From an uncultured Actinomycetes bacterium (GTDB lineage Bacteria; Actinomycetota; Actinomycetes; Nanopelagicales; Nanopelagicaceae): a stretch of DNA of 36,661 nucleotides. Positions 8,267 to 16,735 of this stretch are shown one piece after another (within the stretch, counting starts at the first letter, position 1; each line of letters begins with the position of its first letter). Made by a program: the position numbers and the translations under genes. The stretch covers positions 1 to 36,661 of the forward strand of contig CAIQHM010000068.1 in NCBI GenBank assembly GCA_903871555.1, written 5' to 3'. The notes under the pieces are model-generated. The model saw nothing but the letters and a program-made list of their open reading frames with translations, was not told the DNA's origin and made no database searches.

Positions 8267-9015
8267 TTGCCAATGACAAAACGAATTGAATTCACAAATC
8301 CAAATTTCTTAACTGGTGGTTTTATTAAGAATGCAAAGCGCATAGGTAGTGCCCAGATACCAAAAACTCGAGTAAATATTTTTGAACGGGCCAAGATGTC
8401 TCTCTTTGTATTGCGTAAATTTCCGGAACTCTCGCTTGGATGCACAGCAACAACTATTGGAAGGAACTCCCCTTTTAGGCCTGCACGTAATGCGTCAGCG
8501 ATAAATATATATTCATCGCCCAAGTAATTCTCAGCGCCGGCGCCGAAATTTTCGTCAAACTTAATCCCCGCGGATTTTATGGCTTCAGAGCGAATCATGA
8601 TTTCATAAGTAGCAGCCTTGGCTGAATTTGTTAACTTTAAAGGGTGGCCACTTTTCGGATATACCTTACGCAACTTTCCATTCTCATCGATAGCCTGAAG
8701 TAATAAAAGCGCAATATTTGGATGAGACTCAAGATAGGAAACTGCATTGCTAATTCCTGGTTCATTGAAAGTGACATCATCATCACCAAAGAGCAGATAC
8801 TTGGACGTTGTATTCTCTATGACTTTGTTTCGGCTTTTAGTAACTCCACGGTTTGATAACTCGAGCACTTTAACCTCAGGATTTAGATCAGAAATAGAAA
8901 TTGATTCCGGATTCTGAATAACAACTAAGTTCTCTACAGAATCCAAGAATTTAATGTTCTTCGCGCGGTTAGCTAAAGTTGAATAACCGATCGTAAGGAG
9001 CGAGTTCTTATTCAC
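8263..9015 (-). CDS. family 2 glycosyltransferase
   Basis: Inverting GT-A glycosyltransferase of 250 residues that moves a sugar from a nucleotide-sugar to an acceptor at the cytosolic membrane face. Visible motifs are RGVTKSRN (56-63), the metal/nucleotide-binding GDDD (77-80), and an acidic catalytic block around 153-167 (FDENFGAGAENYLGDE). The C-terminus has a hydrophobic, basic stretch that may touch the membrane. The start is GTG and overlaps the upstream membrane gene by eight bases. Its setting between an ABC-like membrane protein and CDP-alcohol transferases suggests it glycosylates a lipid or polymer intermediate. The donor sugar is unknown. Confidence 0.86.
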   Translation of the reverse strand: MNKNSLLTIGYSTLANRAKNIKFLDSVENLVVIQNPESISISDLNPEVKVLELSNRGVTKSRNKVIENTTSKYLLFGDDDVTFNEPGISNAVSYLESHPNIALLLLQAIDENGKLRKVYPKSGHPLKLTNSAKAATYEIMIRSEAIKSAGIKFDENFGAGAENYLGDEYIFIADALRAGLKGEFLPIVVAVHPSESSGNLRNTKRDILARSKIFTRVFGIWALPMRFAFLIKPPVKKFGFVNSIRFVIGK

Positions 9016-9778
9016 TGTGGGTGCGAGCCCTTGCGAACCTCATTAAACCGCTGGAAATATTTGAGAGACTTGAATTCTGCATTCGTAAACCAAAGAATAG
9101 AACCACGGTATTTGAAGGGCTGATTTCACCGTTGTAACTAAAGAAAATAAGAGCCGCAAAGAGAATCAACATCGCCATACCTGACAATAAAATTCCAGTT
9201 TCACCCGATTTAATTCGAGTGCCGATCTTTACAGAATTTGGAACGTGTTCTTTCTTTGCTTTGGCTTTAACAAAACCACGCTGTGCCTTAATTTGATTCC
9301 TAAAGATTCTTCCAAGAATCTGGAAGATTACCAAAACCACAAGAATATTTAAAAGGCCAAATTTCCAATTTAGAAAGGTAAAGAAAAGAATTACTACGCC
9401 CATTTGAGTGAATATGCTCAAGAGTGATGTTAGTTCGAAGGCCAAAGACCAGCGCCAGTTTTCTTTGCTGCGATGGACTTCTTTGTCACTTGCTTTAAAG
9501 GCTCGATCAAAAACATTCACACGATAAATTCTTTGAAAATAGTGCCCGGCTCGTGTTGCGCCAAAGAAAAGGAAGAAACCTGCGATGTAAATAACTAAGT
9601 GCGATTTAGGAAGCGTTTCTTCGTTCATAATTATTTTAGTAAAAATCTTGGCTACTGCTAACTCAGAAACTGAGATAAAGGCAGCGATTAAAACCAAGCT
9701 GATTAAAATCAAGCGATATTTTGTGGTTGGAAATAGCTGCAGCAAAGCTGCTTTAAGCTGTCCTAAGATTTGGCGCAC
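9008..9778 (-). CDS. ABC-exporter-like transmembrane protein lacking an ATPase domain
   Basis: A 256-residue membrane protein with about four to six hydrophobic helices. The first pair (residues 21-45 and 62-75), the linker RIYRVNVFDRAFKAS and the later helices resemble the transmembrane half of a type-I ABC exporter. It stops at the point where a Walker-A domain would begin (LFFGLRMQNSSLSNISSGLMRFARA, then four more residues). No nucleotide-binding domain is encoded anywhere in this operon. I do not recognise a named family. The GTG start lies 3 nt after the upstream CDP-alcohol transferase stop. It could be a diverged permease using a distant ATPase, a scaffold, or the remnant of a full exporter whose C-terminal half was lost. 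Confidence 0.6.
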   Translation of the reverse strand: MRQILGQLKAALLQLFPTTKYRLILISLVLIAAFISVSELAVAKIFTKIIMNEETLPKSHLVIYIAGFFLFFGATRAGHYFQRIYRVNVFDRAFKASDKEVHRSKENWRWSLAFELTSLLSIFTQMGVVILFFTFLNWKFGLLNILVVLVIFQILGRIFRNQIKAQRGFVKAKAKKEHVPNSVKIGTRIKSGETGILLSGMAMLILFAALIFFSYNGEISPSNTVVLFFGLRMQNSSLSNISSGLMRFARARTHSE

Positions 9779-9781
9779 GGG

Positions 9782-10564
9782 TTAATTATTCCGTAGTTTT
9801 GCGGATGAGACTATCGCCGCGATATGTCCAACCGTAACAAATGCGGCGATTCCAAGGGCTATTTTCAGTGAAATTCCATTCGCCCCAAATATGGCGACAA
9901 ACATCGTAAATTCGACAGAATGAAAGATTCTTTGAGCTGGCAGATAATTGAATAACTTCCTCGCCTTTCGAAGCACTCCTTTTATTGGCAGATTTACTCC
10001 GGATTTATCTTGAATTTTAGATAGACCAGAGAATGCTCGTGCCACATGTACCGCATCATTTAAGCCCTTATTGATAATAACTAAGATCGCAAGTAGCGCA
10101 CCAAGATATGGATAAATTGAAGAGGTGAGTGACTCATTTGGCCAGTTAGCTAACCGCAGCCCAAAGCAGATCGGTAATAGCCCTTCTGCCGCATAATGAC
10201 CCAATTTATCCAAGAAGATTCCCATTGGAGATTTAGTTTCGCGCCATCTTGCAACTTCACCATCGCAGCAATCAACCAGCATTTGCAAGTGACTTAGGAA
10301 CAGCGCCAGTGCAAGCCCTATCCAACCTTGTATTAATAGCGCAGGACCAATTGATGCACCAATCAAAATCATCATCCAGGTAACACCATTTGCAGTAATT
10401 GGCGTTCGCAAAAGAATCCGTGTTAGGTAAGGTGAAATACTTCTTTGATATAAATCAGCAATCCAATGCTCGGATGTAGAACGCCCTGTTACAGAGACCG
10501 GTTGTGAAATTTCACGTATCTGCGCGATTGTTGGGCGCGCTGGACGGTTTGGATTATTATTCAT
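9782..10564 (-). CDS. CDP-alcohol phosphatidyltransferase family protein (variant motif)
   Basis: Integral membrane enzyme that replaces CMP in a CDP-linked alcohol or lipid with another alcohol. The signature D98-x2-D101-G-x2-A-R-x8-G115-x3-D119-x3-H123 is complete except that the fourth Asp, usually proposed as the catalytic base, is His. About six hydrophobic helices surround it. The 30-residue polar N-terminus is rich in Pro, Asn and Arg. It begins 3 nt after the stop of the larger CDP-alcohol transferase and is followed 3 nt later by the ABC-like gene. The product is unknown: a phospholipid such as a phosphatidyl-inositol-type lipid, or a phosphodiester-linked head group. Confidence 0.85.
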   Translation of the reverse strand: MNNNPNRPARPTIAQIREISQPVSVTGRSTSEHWIADLYQRSISPYLTRILLRTPITANGVTWMMILIGASIGPALLIQGWIGLALALFLSHLQMLVDCCDGEVARWRETKSPMGIFLDKLGHYAAEGLLPICFGLRLANWPNESLTSSIYPYLGALLAILVIINKGLNDAVHVARAFSGLSKIQDKSGVNLPIKGVLRKARKLFNYLPAQRIFHSVEFTMFVAIFGANGISLKIALGIAAFVTVGHIAAIVSSAKLRNN

Positions 10565-10567
10565 AAA

Positions 10568-12193
10568 TCAATTCTGACTTTTCTTATGTCCGAAAATCCA
10601 CTGCACGGAGGAGACAATGAAGAATAGGAAGCCGAAGTAATAAATAAGTGGCAGAAGTGAAAGTTCAAACCAGACCCAGATTGCAATTAGCACCAAGCGG
10701 CCAAAGATAAAGCCACCCAAAATTGATAGCCACCTTGGTTTGGCTTCATTTTGGAGTGCGCGATACATATTGTCGTAATGGTTAAAGAGAATTGCAAAGA
10801 GAAGCAAGAATAATTTCGGGCGATCTAGCTCGGTTATCAATGCCAATTCTATGAAGATTGCGCCTTCTAGAAGACGAAGCAAGGAAGGAACTAACCAATC
10901 AAATCTGTTTGTTGTGTTCTTGCTGTTAATGGAGTCAATTTGGTAATCAATTAGCTCTTTGTTTAGGCGATCCTTTGGCCAAGTTACAGTTTTACGAACT
11001 CTGCCGCGAAAGACTAAAGCGATGGAAATAAGCCCAAGAATTGGCATTATTGTGAAAGTAAAGGCTGGTCCGCCAATTACCGATGATGCGCTGATAACTA
11101 ACCAACGTTCTCCGATTGGAAATTGAATTGCTTTCTTAGACCAATATTCAAACCTAGATTTCTTCTCTCGTTCAGTCGTAATATATTGATCGTTCTTGAT
11201 TTCAAAATCAAGCGGTTCTAATTGCGAACTTCGAACCTTGTTTATTCGAGCAAAGTTGTAATCAGATAAGTGTCTAAAAGTTTGGAACAACATCATTCCC
11301 ATGGCAGGAATCCATAAATCTCGGCCGTTCTTTGCAGAACCATAAGCAAGTGCAAAAAAGACTAAATATTCTTTAATTCGATCAGTTATCGCATCCAACC
11401 ACGCGCCCAATTGTGAAAATTGCCTGGTGTATCTAGCAAGCTCGCCATCGACGCAATCAATAATGATGCTTAGCTGCAATAGAACTGCTCCAGCAAAAAT
11501 TGCCCAGAAAGTTCCGCGGCTAAATTCATAAGCTGAAAATAGACCCACTGCAAAGGAGATTAAAGTAACTTGGTTTGGCGTCATTTTTAATCGGACCGCT
11601 AGCCATGTGAATAGTTTTGAAAACTTTCGCAGGACAAAGACGGAGTAAAAACCGTCGTTAGCGCGGTTTGCTAATTTCAGTCGAAGGCGCGCATCATTTA
11701 ATTCAGAGATCTGCTTTGCAACTTTTGTACGTTCCCCAAGATCTGTTGATCGAATAAATGGTGCACCTGCAACTTCTGCTGGTGCGACAACGAGTGCGGC
11801 TCTAACTAATGCAACAAGAACCAGATCAATTGCATCTCCAGCATGATTAGTATTTTTAATCTTTGTAAGGATTTCAATTATTTCGCTGCGCTGCGATTGC
11901 GAGAGTCGAATTGCACCAAGGAATGTGTGATTGCCGTGACCAACTTCATGGAACCTAGAGGTTGCACCTGTTATACGCCCCTGGCTTACTCGGGTTTCTC
12001 CGCCTTTAACTTTTGAAACTAGGGCCGTCGTAACGGTTCTTGGATAATCGGTTAATAATTCGAGGTGAGGTTTTGTTACAACAGTGGCCTGGTCAATTAC
12101 AAGTAAGTCTTGATTTCCGGATTCAAAAGCTTCGAGAATCTCAGCAATCTTGCTCCCTTGGTTAACTTCTAAGGTGCGAAGATTTTCCGTCAT
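10568..12193 (-). CDS. DUF5941-like protein: degenerate nucleotidyltransferase plus CDP-alcohol transferase
   Basis: Composite membrane protein of about 541 residues. The N-terminal 150 residues look like a degenerate nucleotide-sugar transferase fold (a VSKVKGGETRV...HTFLGAIRL pattern) without a GxGTR signature. The middle holds a full CDP-alcohol motif: D246-x2-D249-G-x2-A-R-x8-G-x3-D267-x3-D271. The C-terminal 150 residues carry further helices. The architecture matches actinobacterial DUF5941 proteins as I recall them. The ATG at 12193 has TAGATT (12201-12206) 7 nt upstream. The frame stays open to an ATG at 12352, but that would overlap the divergent cytidylyltransferase by 97 bases. The sequence just before 12193 (IDILRIHARHDRLP) could be a real first strand, possibly from the TTG at 12262, so the start is uncertain. 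Confidence 0.82.
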   Translation of the reverse strand: MTENLRTLEVNQGSKIAEILEAFESGNQDLLVIDQATVVTKPHLELLTDYPRTVTTALVSKVKGGETRVSQGRITGATSRFHEVGHGNHTFLGAIRLSQSQRSEIIEILTKIKNTNHAGDAIDLVLVALVRAALVVAPAEVAGAPFIRSTDLGERTKVAKQISELNDARLRLKLANRANDGFYSVFVLRKFSKLFTWLAVRLKMTPNQVTLISFAVGLFSAYEFSRGTFWAIFAGAVLLQLSIIIDCVDGELARYTRQFSQLGAWLDAITDRIKEYLVFFALAYGSAKNGRDLWIPAMGMMLFQTFRHLSDYNFARINKVRSSQLEPLDFEIKNDQYITTEREKKSRFEYWSKKAIQFPIGERWLVISASSVIGGPAFTFTIMPILGLISIALVFRGRVRKTVTWPKDRLNKELIDYQIDSINSKNTTNRFDWLVPSLLRLLEGAIFIELALITELDRPKLFLLLFAILFNHYDNMYRALQNEAKPRWLSILGGFIFGRLVLIAIWVWFELSLLPLIYYFGFLFFIVSSVQWIFGHKKSQN

Positions 12194-12255
12194 AAGCGGT
12201 AATCTATCGTGCCTAGCGTGAATTCTTAAGATATCGATGGGTAAAGAAGGTAGAG

Positions 12256-12951
12256 ATGGCAATTCAAGTTGTGATTCTGGCGGCTGGTATGGGAACTCGT
12301 TTAGGTAAGCCGTGGCCCAAGCCACTGACAGCCTTATCTGATGGTCGATCAATCATGCAACAACAAATGGAAAATGTTGAAAAAGTTTTTGGTAATAAAG
12401 CAAGAATTACCGTCGTGGTTGGATTCAAACTTGAAATGATTATGGAAGCACACCCCCATGCATCATTTGTTTACAACGAAATTTATGATCAGACAAATAC
12501 ATCCAAGAGTCTTCTTAAAGCGTTAAGAGCTAGCCAAGAATCCGGTGTTCTCTGGTTGAATGGCGATGTTGTTTTTGATGCCAAAGTATTAGAACGAGTC
12601 GCATCTCGAATTGAATCTGAAAAATCTTTTGTTTGTGTTAATACTTCAGCAACATCTGATGAAGAAGTTAAGTACACAGTTGATGAAAAAGGATTCATAA
12701 AAGAATTATCGAAAACTGTAAAGAATGCTCTAGGCGAAGCAGTGGGAATTAATTTCATCTCGGCATCTGAAAAAGCACATGTAATCGCCCAACTTGAAAT
12801 CTGCGCCGAGCAGGATTATTTCGAACGCGGGCTTGAACTCGCAATTGAAAAAAATGGGATTCAAATGGAGCCGGTAGACATATCTGATCTCTTTGCCGTC
12901 GAGGTTGATTTCCAGGCAGATTTAGATCGTGCAAACCAGGGTTTGAAATAA
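12256..12951 (+). CDS. phosphocholine-cytidylyltransferase-type nucleotidyltransferase
   Basis: Cytosolic GT-A-fold enzyme predicted to activate a phospho-alcohol or sugar phosphate with CTP (or another NTP). The 231 residues show LAAGMGTRLG (8-17), K22 in PKPLT, a TNTSKSLLKAL stretch (80-90) typical of LicC-like cytidylyltransferases, the metal-binding NGD at 102-104, and the EVDFQADLDRA tail. A GAAGG ribosome site lies 5 nt before the ATG. It is transcribed divergently from the DUF5941-like CDP-alcohol transferase. The natural reading is that it makes the CDP-activated substrate for the transferases on the other strand, as in inositol-phosphate cytidylyltransferase/transferase pairs. The substrate is unproven. 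Confidence 0.84.
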   Translation: MAIQVVILAAGMGTRLGKPWPKPLTALSDGRSIMQQQMENVEKVFGNKARITVVVGFKLEMIMEAHPHASFVYNEIYDQTNTSKSLLKALRASQESGVLWLNGDVVFDAKVLERVASRIESEKSFVCVNTSATSDEEVKYTVDEKGFIKELSKTVKNALGEAVGINFISASEKAHVIAQLEICAEQDYFERGLELAIEKNGIQMEPVDISDLFAVEVDFQADLDRANQGLK

Positions 12952-14793
12952 CTATTTCTTAAATCTGTTCAAGCTCACCCGAATTGCTGCTTCTACTTCA
13001 TCAATCTTGGCCTCTGAAACTTTGTGTAAGAAAGTAATTGGTTTGATCTCTTCGATATCTAAATTAGGGTCAATTGCTATGGGATCCATAACCGGTACGC
13101 CAGCGCCCAACGCGTAATCTGAATATTTAATGCCGGTTCCATGTACATATTCTTCGAAACCTTTAAACACCACCAAGGCGCAAGGAATTCCATAGCTTTG
13201 GCAAGTAATCATTACATGCATTGCACTTGTTACTACGCTCTCGTACTCATTCAATTTCTCAATAAATGCAATGATGTCATTTGGGTGTGAAATTTGAACT
13301 GAAAGTTCATCAAAATTTTCTGGCAATCTAACGGGGGCCTGTAAATGTGTGTAATGGCGAACAAGTGCAATTCGTCCATTTGTTTCACCTCTGGTAAATG
13401 GCAATATCCTGGCGAGAACTACACCTGGATCGCCAAAACAAGTTATCTCCGGTCCGCCAGAGTCTCTTAATAATTTTGCAGTGTGTGGGCCGCGAACCGA
13501 AATGTAATCAGCTTTCGGATTTAGCGCATGTTTGAAAGAACTTACGCCAGTTCCAACGACCACAGAATTTGATTTAATGAATCTTCCAACTGAACCGAGG
13601 CTAACAATATGGCTCTTATTGGTTCTATTGGTGAGGCCCTGAAAAATTATTTTATTTTCGGTGTAATGATTAAAGATAAATGGCGTCAGCCAATCACCAA
13701 AATTTCCAGGGAAAGGGTTTTCCCACCAGGATAAAGAAATCTCTTTATTTCCTGGCTTTGCGGAATACGCAAGATAGCTCGATGCAACTTTTATTGCGGC
13801 GCTTTCATACCTATTAGGGAGGACTTTGCGCCTGAAATGAGAGAGTGAAACATTGAATTCAGCGAGGTTTCCACTTTTACCGGCTGCGACTAATTTATTA
13901 ATAGTTTGATTATTAATATTGTTATGGTTTTTGCCAGTTAAGAATCCGGTTATTCCTGAAGCATCAACGATTAACCTTAATTTAGTAGAAATTCTTAAAG
14001 GTAATTTCTCTTCAATTTTCCTAACAATGCGGAGCAATTCACGCTTTGGATGCAATAAACGTCTTGCGGTATTGCCTTTATGCTGTTCTACCAAATTCTT
14101 AAAGTTTTCTACCTGACCGCTCGATCCAAATCTAAAGAAAACTTCATGGCTTTCAAGCGATCCTACGCCTTTATCAACTGCGCAATTAGAAGGAATAATC
14201 TGAAACGTCATATTTCCTGAAGTTGCCCGCCAAGCTTCCTCAAAGAAGTAGTCATCGGTTGCGCGAACAGTTGCAACCTCTTCAAAATCGGCTGCCGCTT
14301 TAATCATCGCGCGTGCTTGGTTAGAATTATTTATTCCCCAGAAACATGGCTCCCAAAATCTTCCTCGATTTTGATATCCGATTTTGGTTGGACTGCTAAA
14401 CCCACGTTGAAAACCGATTAAGTCGGCCGATGAATTTAAAATGAAATCCGGAATAGAGAATAATTCGCAATCAACATCGATCCAAAAAACTTTTTTATCG
14501 GGGTTTTTTTCACAAACTTCGGCGATGAAACCAACTTTCCGGCGGCAAATAGCCGCCCAGTCTTCGCCCTCTTTTTTTGTGATTTCACGGAGGTCGTATT
14601 GGATTCCCAAGCTCTCTAAATTCGCTTTAAGCCTTGCACCATGAGCCTTGTAATAATCATCACTGGTGAAAAATGAGCAGACTATTGCGTTCTTGATTCG
14701 AATCTCGGGCTTTATTTCGGGAAGGGGTTTTGGCTTGAACTGGCTTTCGAGGGCGGCAAAAACGTCCTTACCTTGAAAATCCAGAGTGGTCAT
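12952..14793 (-). CDS. fusion of a glycosyltransferase domain and a polysaccharide pyruvyltransferase domain
   Basis: A 613-residue cytosolic protein with two recognisable parts. Residues 33-230 resemble a GT-A glycosyltransferase: a KAHGARLKANLESLG start, a WIDVDCE metal site (D106-x-D108), and a TDDYFFEEAW block near 179-188. Residues 350-600 match the polysaccharide pyruvyltransferase family (CsaB/WcaK-like): NFGDWLTP (364-371), SVRGPHT, CFGDPGVVL (452-460) and a SAMHVMI block. The linker of about 100 residues is basic and not recognised. The predicted role is to add a sugar and then a pyruvate ketal, giving a negatively charged surface polymer. A leaderless promoter precedes the ATG, and the sulfotransferase-like gene lies 92 bp upstream on the same strand. 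Activity in each half is inferred, not shown. Confidence 0.8.
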   Translation of the reverse strand: MTTLDFQGKDVFAALESQFKPKPLPEIKPEIRIKNAIVCSFFTSDDYYKAHGARLKANLESLGIQYDLREITKKEGEDWAAICRRKVGFIAEVCEKNPDKKVFWIDVDCELFSIPDFILNSSADLIGFQRGFSSPTKIGYQNRGRFWEPCFWGINNSNQARAMIKAAADFEEVATVRATDDYFFEEAWRATSGNMTFQIIPSNCAVDKGVGSLESHEVFFRFGSSGQVENFKNLVEQHKGNTARRLLHPKRELLRIVRKIEEKLPLRISTKLRLIVDASGITGFLTGKNHNNINNQTINKLVAAGKSGNLAEFNVSLSHFRRKVLPNRYESAAIKVASSYLAYSAKPGNKEISLSWWENPFPGNFGDWLTPFIFNHYTENKIIFQGLTNRTNKSHIVSLGSVGRFIKSNSVVVGTGVSSFKHALNPKADYISVRGPHTAKLLRDSGGPEITCFGDPGVVLARILPFTRGETNGRIALVRHYTHLQAPVRLPENFDELSVQISHPNDIIAFIEKLNEYESVVTSAMHVMITCQSYGIPCALVVFKGFEEYVHGTGIKYSDYALGAGVPVMDPIAIDPNLDIEEIKPITFLHKVSEAKIDEVEAAIRVSLNRFKK

Positions 14794-14799
14794 GGGCGT

Positions 14800-14805
14800 A
14801 ACTTA
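14800..14805 (-). promoter_or_regulatory. -10 element for leaderless GT/pyruvyltransferase mRNA
   Basis: On the minus strand TAAGTT ends exactly 6 nt before the ATG at 14793, inside the 92-bp spacer after the sulfotransferase-like gene. Confidence 0.6.
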
Positions 14806-14885
14806 GATAACTCCTCTGAACCGAGTTAAAGCGCTTGGAAAACTAAATGTAGACAGAAAGTGAATTTTAGGTTCAGACTTATTTC

Positions 14886-15989
14886 TTATTTACGAATACC
14901 TTTGCGAATATCGCGCTTAATCATCTTCCAAAGAACTTTGGCCACATAACGAGTTGGCAGTTTTTCTACCACTTTTAAATCTATTGCAATCAAAGCTTTA
15001 GCAGCTAGTTCAACCGGGATCATAGTTATTTCGGGATTATCGCCTACCGCAATCTGGGCGGATTCAAATGAATCAATATCTCCAATTATTTTGATTCCAA
15101 GGTTCTTTATTTTTTCGACATTCTTAGCCGAAACTTCCTTCGCAATATCTACGGCCCATTGTGGGGTTAATAGCCTGGCATCGCCAGGTTCGGGAGTTAC
15201 CTTGTTAGTTAGGTACTTAATGGCGCCATTTCTAATAAAGGTTTCATAGTCATGCCAGCTACGCTTCTTCGGAAACTTCTTGTTAATAGTGTTTAAAAGA
15301 GTTATCTCATTTAATGATAGTGAACGATTGCTATCTTTGTCGTTTTGCGGCGCTAAGAAACCCGGCTTTAATCCAAGAAGTGCATTAAATTGATCATACA
15401 TAAATTCTGGATTCTTCTCGTCGACAATAAGGAGAATTACATTCTCGCCGCCGAAATGCTTAATCCACTTTGCTAAAACATCGGCATGCATATGGCGAAC
15501 CCAGAATGATGGTGTAATTGTGGAAACTCCTGGTTCATCCAAGATCGAATGCAGCCACTTTTCATAGCTACTTTTTATACCGATTTTTAAATGTTGTTGA
15601 TAGGCAGATGGAATAATCTTCAAGAGTGGGCGTAGGGTGAAACAAATAGTTACATCACTTGTGCCAAGATCTTTCTTAAATTTTATGATTTGTTCTTCGG
15701 TTAATTCACATAAGAATTCCGAACTAATTAGAACGGTCGATTTTGCACCTTTTATTGTCTTTACAAATCTGCGCCACTTTTCATCAGTTGCCAGGACTCC
15801 TCCGCGATCTTCCCAACCCCAGGTTTTCCCCATAAGAGAATAAACAGCCTTGTGATGCGCTTTTCCACCAACGTGTGGATAAGTTATTCCTGCGCCATCT
15901 AATTCATTGGTGGCCGCAAAGAAGCTTGATTGAATGGCAGTTGTTCCGGTCTTATGGAAACCGGCATGAACAAATATTTTCTTCGCCAT
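14886..15989 (-). CDS. sulfotransferase-like protein
   Basis: A soluble protein of 367 residues with the 5'-phosphosulfate-binding loop of PAPS-dependent sulfotransferases near its N-terminus: VHAGFHKTGTTAIQ, with K13-T-G-T-T. Farther along, FTLRPLLKIIPSAYQQ resembles the 3'-phosphate-binding R...S segment. It would move sulfate from PAPS to a sugar or lipid acceptor. I use the ATG at 15989, because the loop normally starts within ten residues of the N-terminus. The alternative at 16040 overlaps the upstream hydrolase gene by 28 bases. A TAAAGT hexamer (15997-16002) ends 7 nt before the chosen ATG. Some members of this fold act on other activated donors, so sulfation is inference. Confidence 0.75.
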   Translation of the reverse strand: MAKKIFVHAGFHKTGTTAIQSSFFAATNELDGAGITYPHVGGKAHHKAVYSLMGKTWGWEDRGGVLATDEKWRRFVKTIKGAKSTVLISSEFLCELTEEQIIKFKKDLGTSDVTICFTLRPLLKIIPSAYQQHLKIGIKSSYEKWLHSILDEPGVSTITPSFWVRHMHADVLAKWIKHFGGENVILLIVDEKNPEFMYDQFNALLGLKPGFLAPQNDKDSNRSLSLNEITLLNTINKKFPKKRSWHDYETFIRNGAIKYLTNKVTPEPGDARLLTPQWAVDIAKEVSAKNVEKIKNLGIKIIGDIDSFESAQIAVGDNPEITMIPVELAAKALIAIDLKVVEKLPTRYVAKVLWKMIKRDIRKGIRK

Positions 15990-16012
15990 ATCCAAAACTT
16001 TACCTGTTGAAT

Positions 16013-16732
16013 TTAAATCCAGGTACTTATTTCTAGGCAAATTTGCTCAAATATCGCTCCCTTTGGGTCAATAAGTTCGAAGTGACCAAGATTGGGAACC
16101 TCTAATAATTGCGTATTTACGCTGGCCATTTTCGCTACGTAGTCCCTTGAAAATTGAATCGGAACTCGAATATCTAAAGATCCGTGCACTAGAAGGGTTT
16201 TAACTTCAAGCGCTGGTCTTTCCATAGGATTCAAATTGCTTCTCATCTTTGCTGGCGCGCCTAAGAAATCTGCCACAGCGCCTTCATCTAAATCTAATTC
16301 TTCTGCGCGCACTAAATCTGTTACGGCTGCAAGTGCAATGACACCAACTACTTTCGCATTTTCAGTTGCGATGAGTGCCAGATGCCCGCCGGCCGAATGC
16401 CCTATCAAAATTACTTTTTTAAAATTTCTTGAAACATCTGCAATCGCCAAATTTATATCATTTAAAGTAGCATCCGGATTACCGATGATTCTGCGATATT
16501 CGATAGAAGCCACTGGCCAACCAGATTCTGCAAATGCTGCTGCAAGCGGTGATACATGTCTTCGGTCAAATTCTGCGCGCCAGAATCCACCGTGTATTAA
16601 AACTATAATTGGCTTTGTAATTTCTTTAGGTAAGTAAAAATCAATTACTTGATCTTTAAATTCACCATAACTCTTGCTTCTAGTTGGTATAGCTGGTTCT
16701 AAATCAAAAACCGAACGATCTTCAACTCCCAT
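16013..16732 (-). CDS. alpha/beta hydrolase (esterase/kynurenine-formamidase-like)
   Basis: A 239-residue cytosolic serine hydrolase. The oxyanion segment HGGFW (47-51), nucleophile S113 in GHSAGGH, acid D187 in HGSLDIRVP and H217 in LGHFEL form a complete catalytic set. The HGGFW start and small size resemble the arylformamidase/esterase group, but the substrate cannot be fixed. The ATG lies 3 nt after the stop of the ABM monooxygenase gene, so the two form an operon. The 3' end overlaps the first, rejected start of the sulfotransferase-like gene. Confidence 0.85.
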   Translation of the reverse strand: MGVEDRSVFDLEPAIPTRSKSYGEFKDQVIDFYLPKEITKPIIVLIHGGFWRAEFDRRHVSPLAAAFAESGWPVASIEYRRIIGNPDATLNDINLAIADVSRNFKKVILIGHSAGGHLALIATENAKVVGVIALAAVTDLVRAEELDLDEGAVADFLGAPAKMRSNLNPMERPALEVKTLLVHGSLDIRVPIQFSRDYVAKMASVNTQLLEVPNLGHFELIDPKGAIFEQICLEISTWI

Positions 16733-16735
16733 TAC

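Noticed and set aside
12194-12352. Longer N-terminus of the DUF5941-like protein from the ATG at 12352
   Set aside because: It would overlap the well-supported divergent cytidylyltransferase by 97 bases and has no ribosome site; only a shorter extension near 12262 stays plausible.
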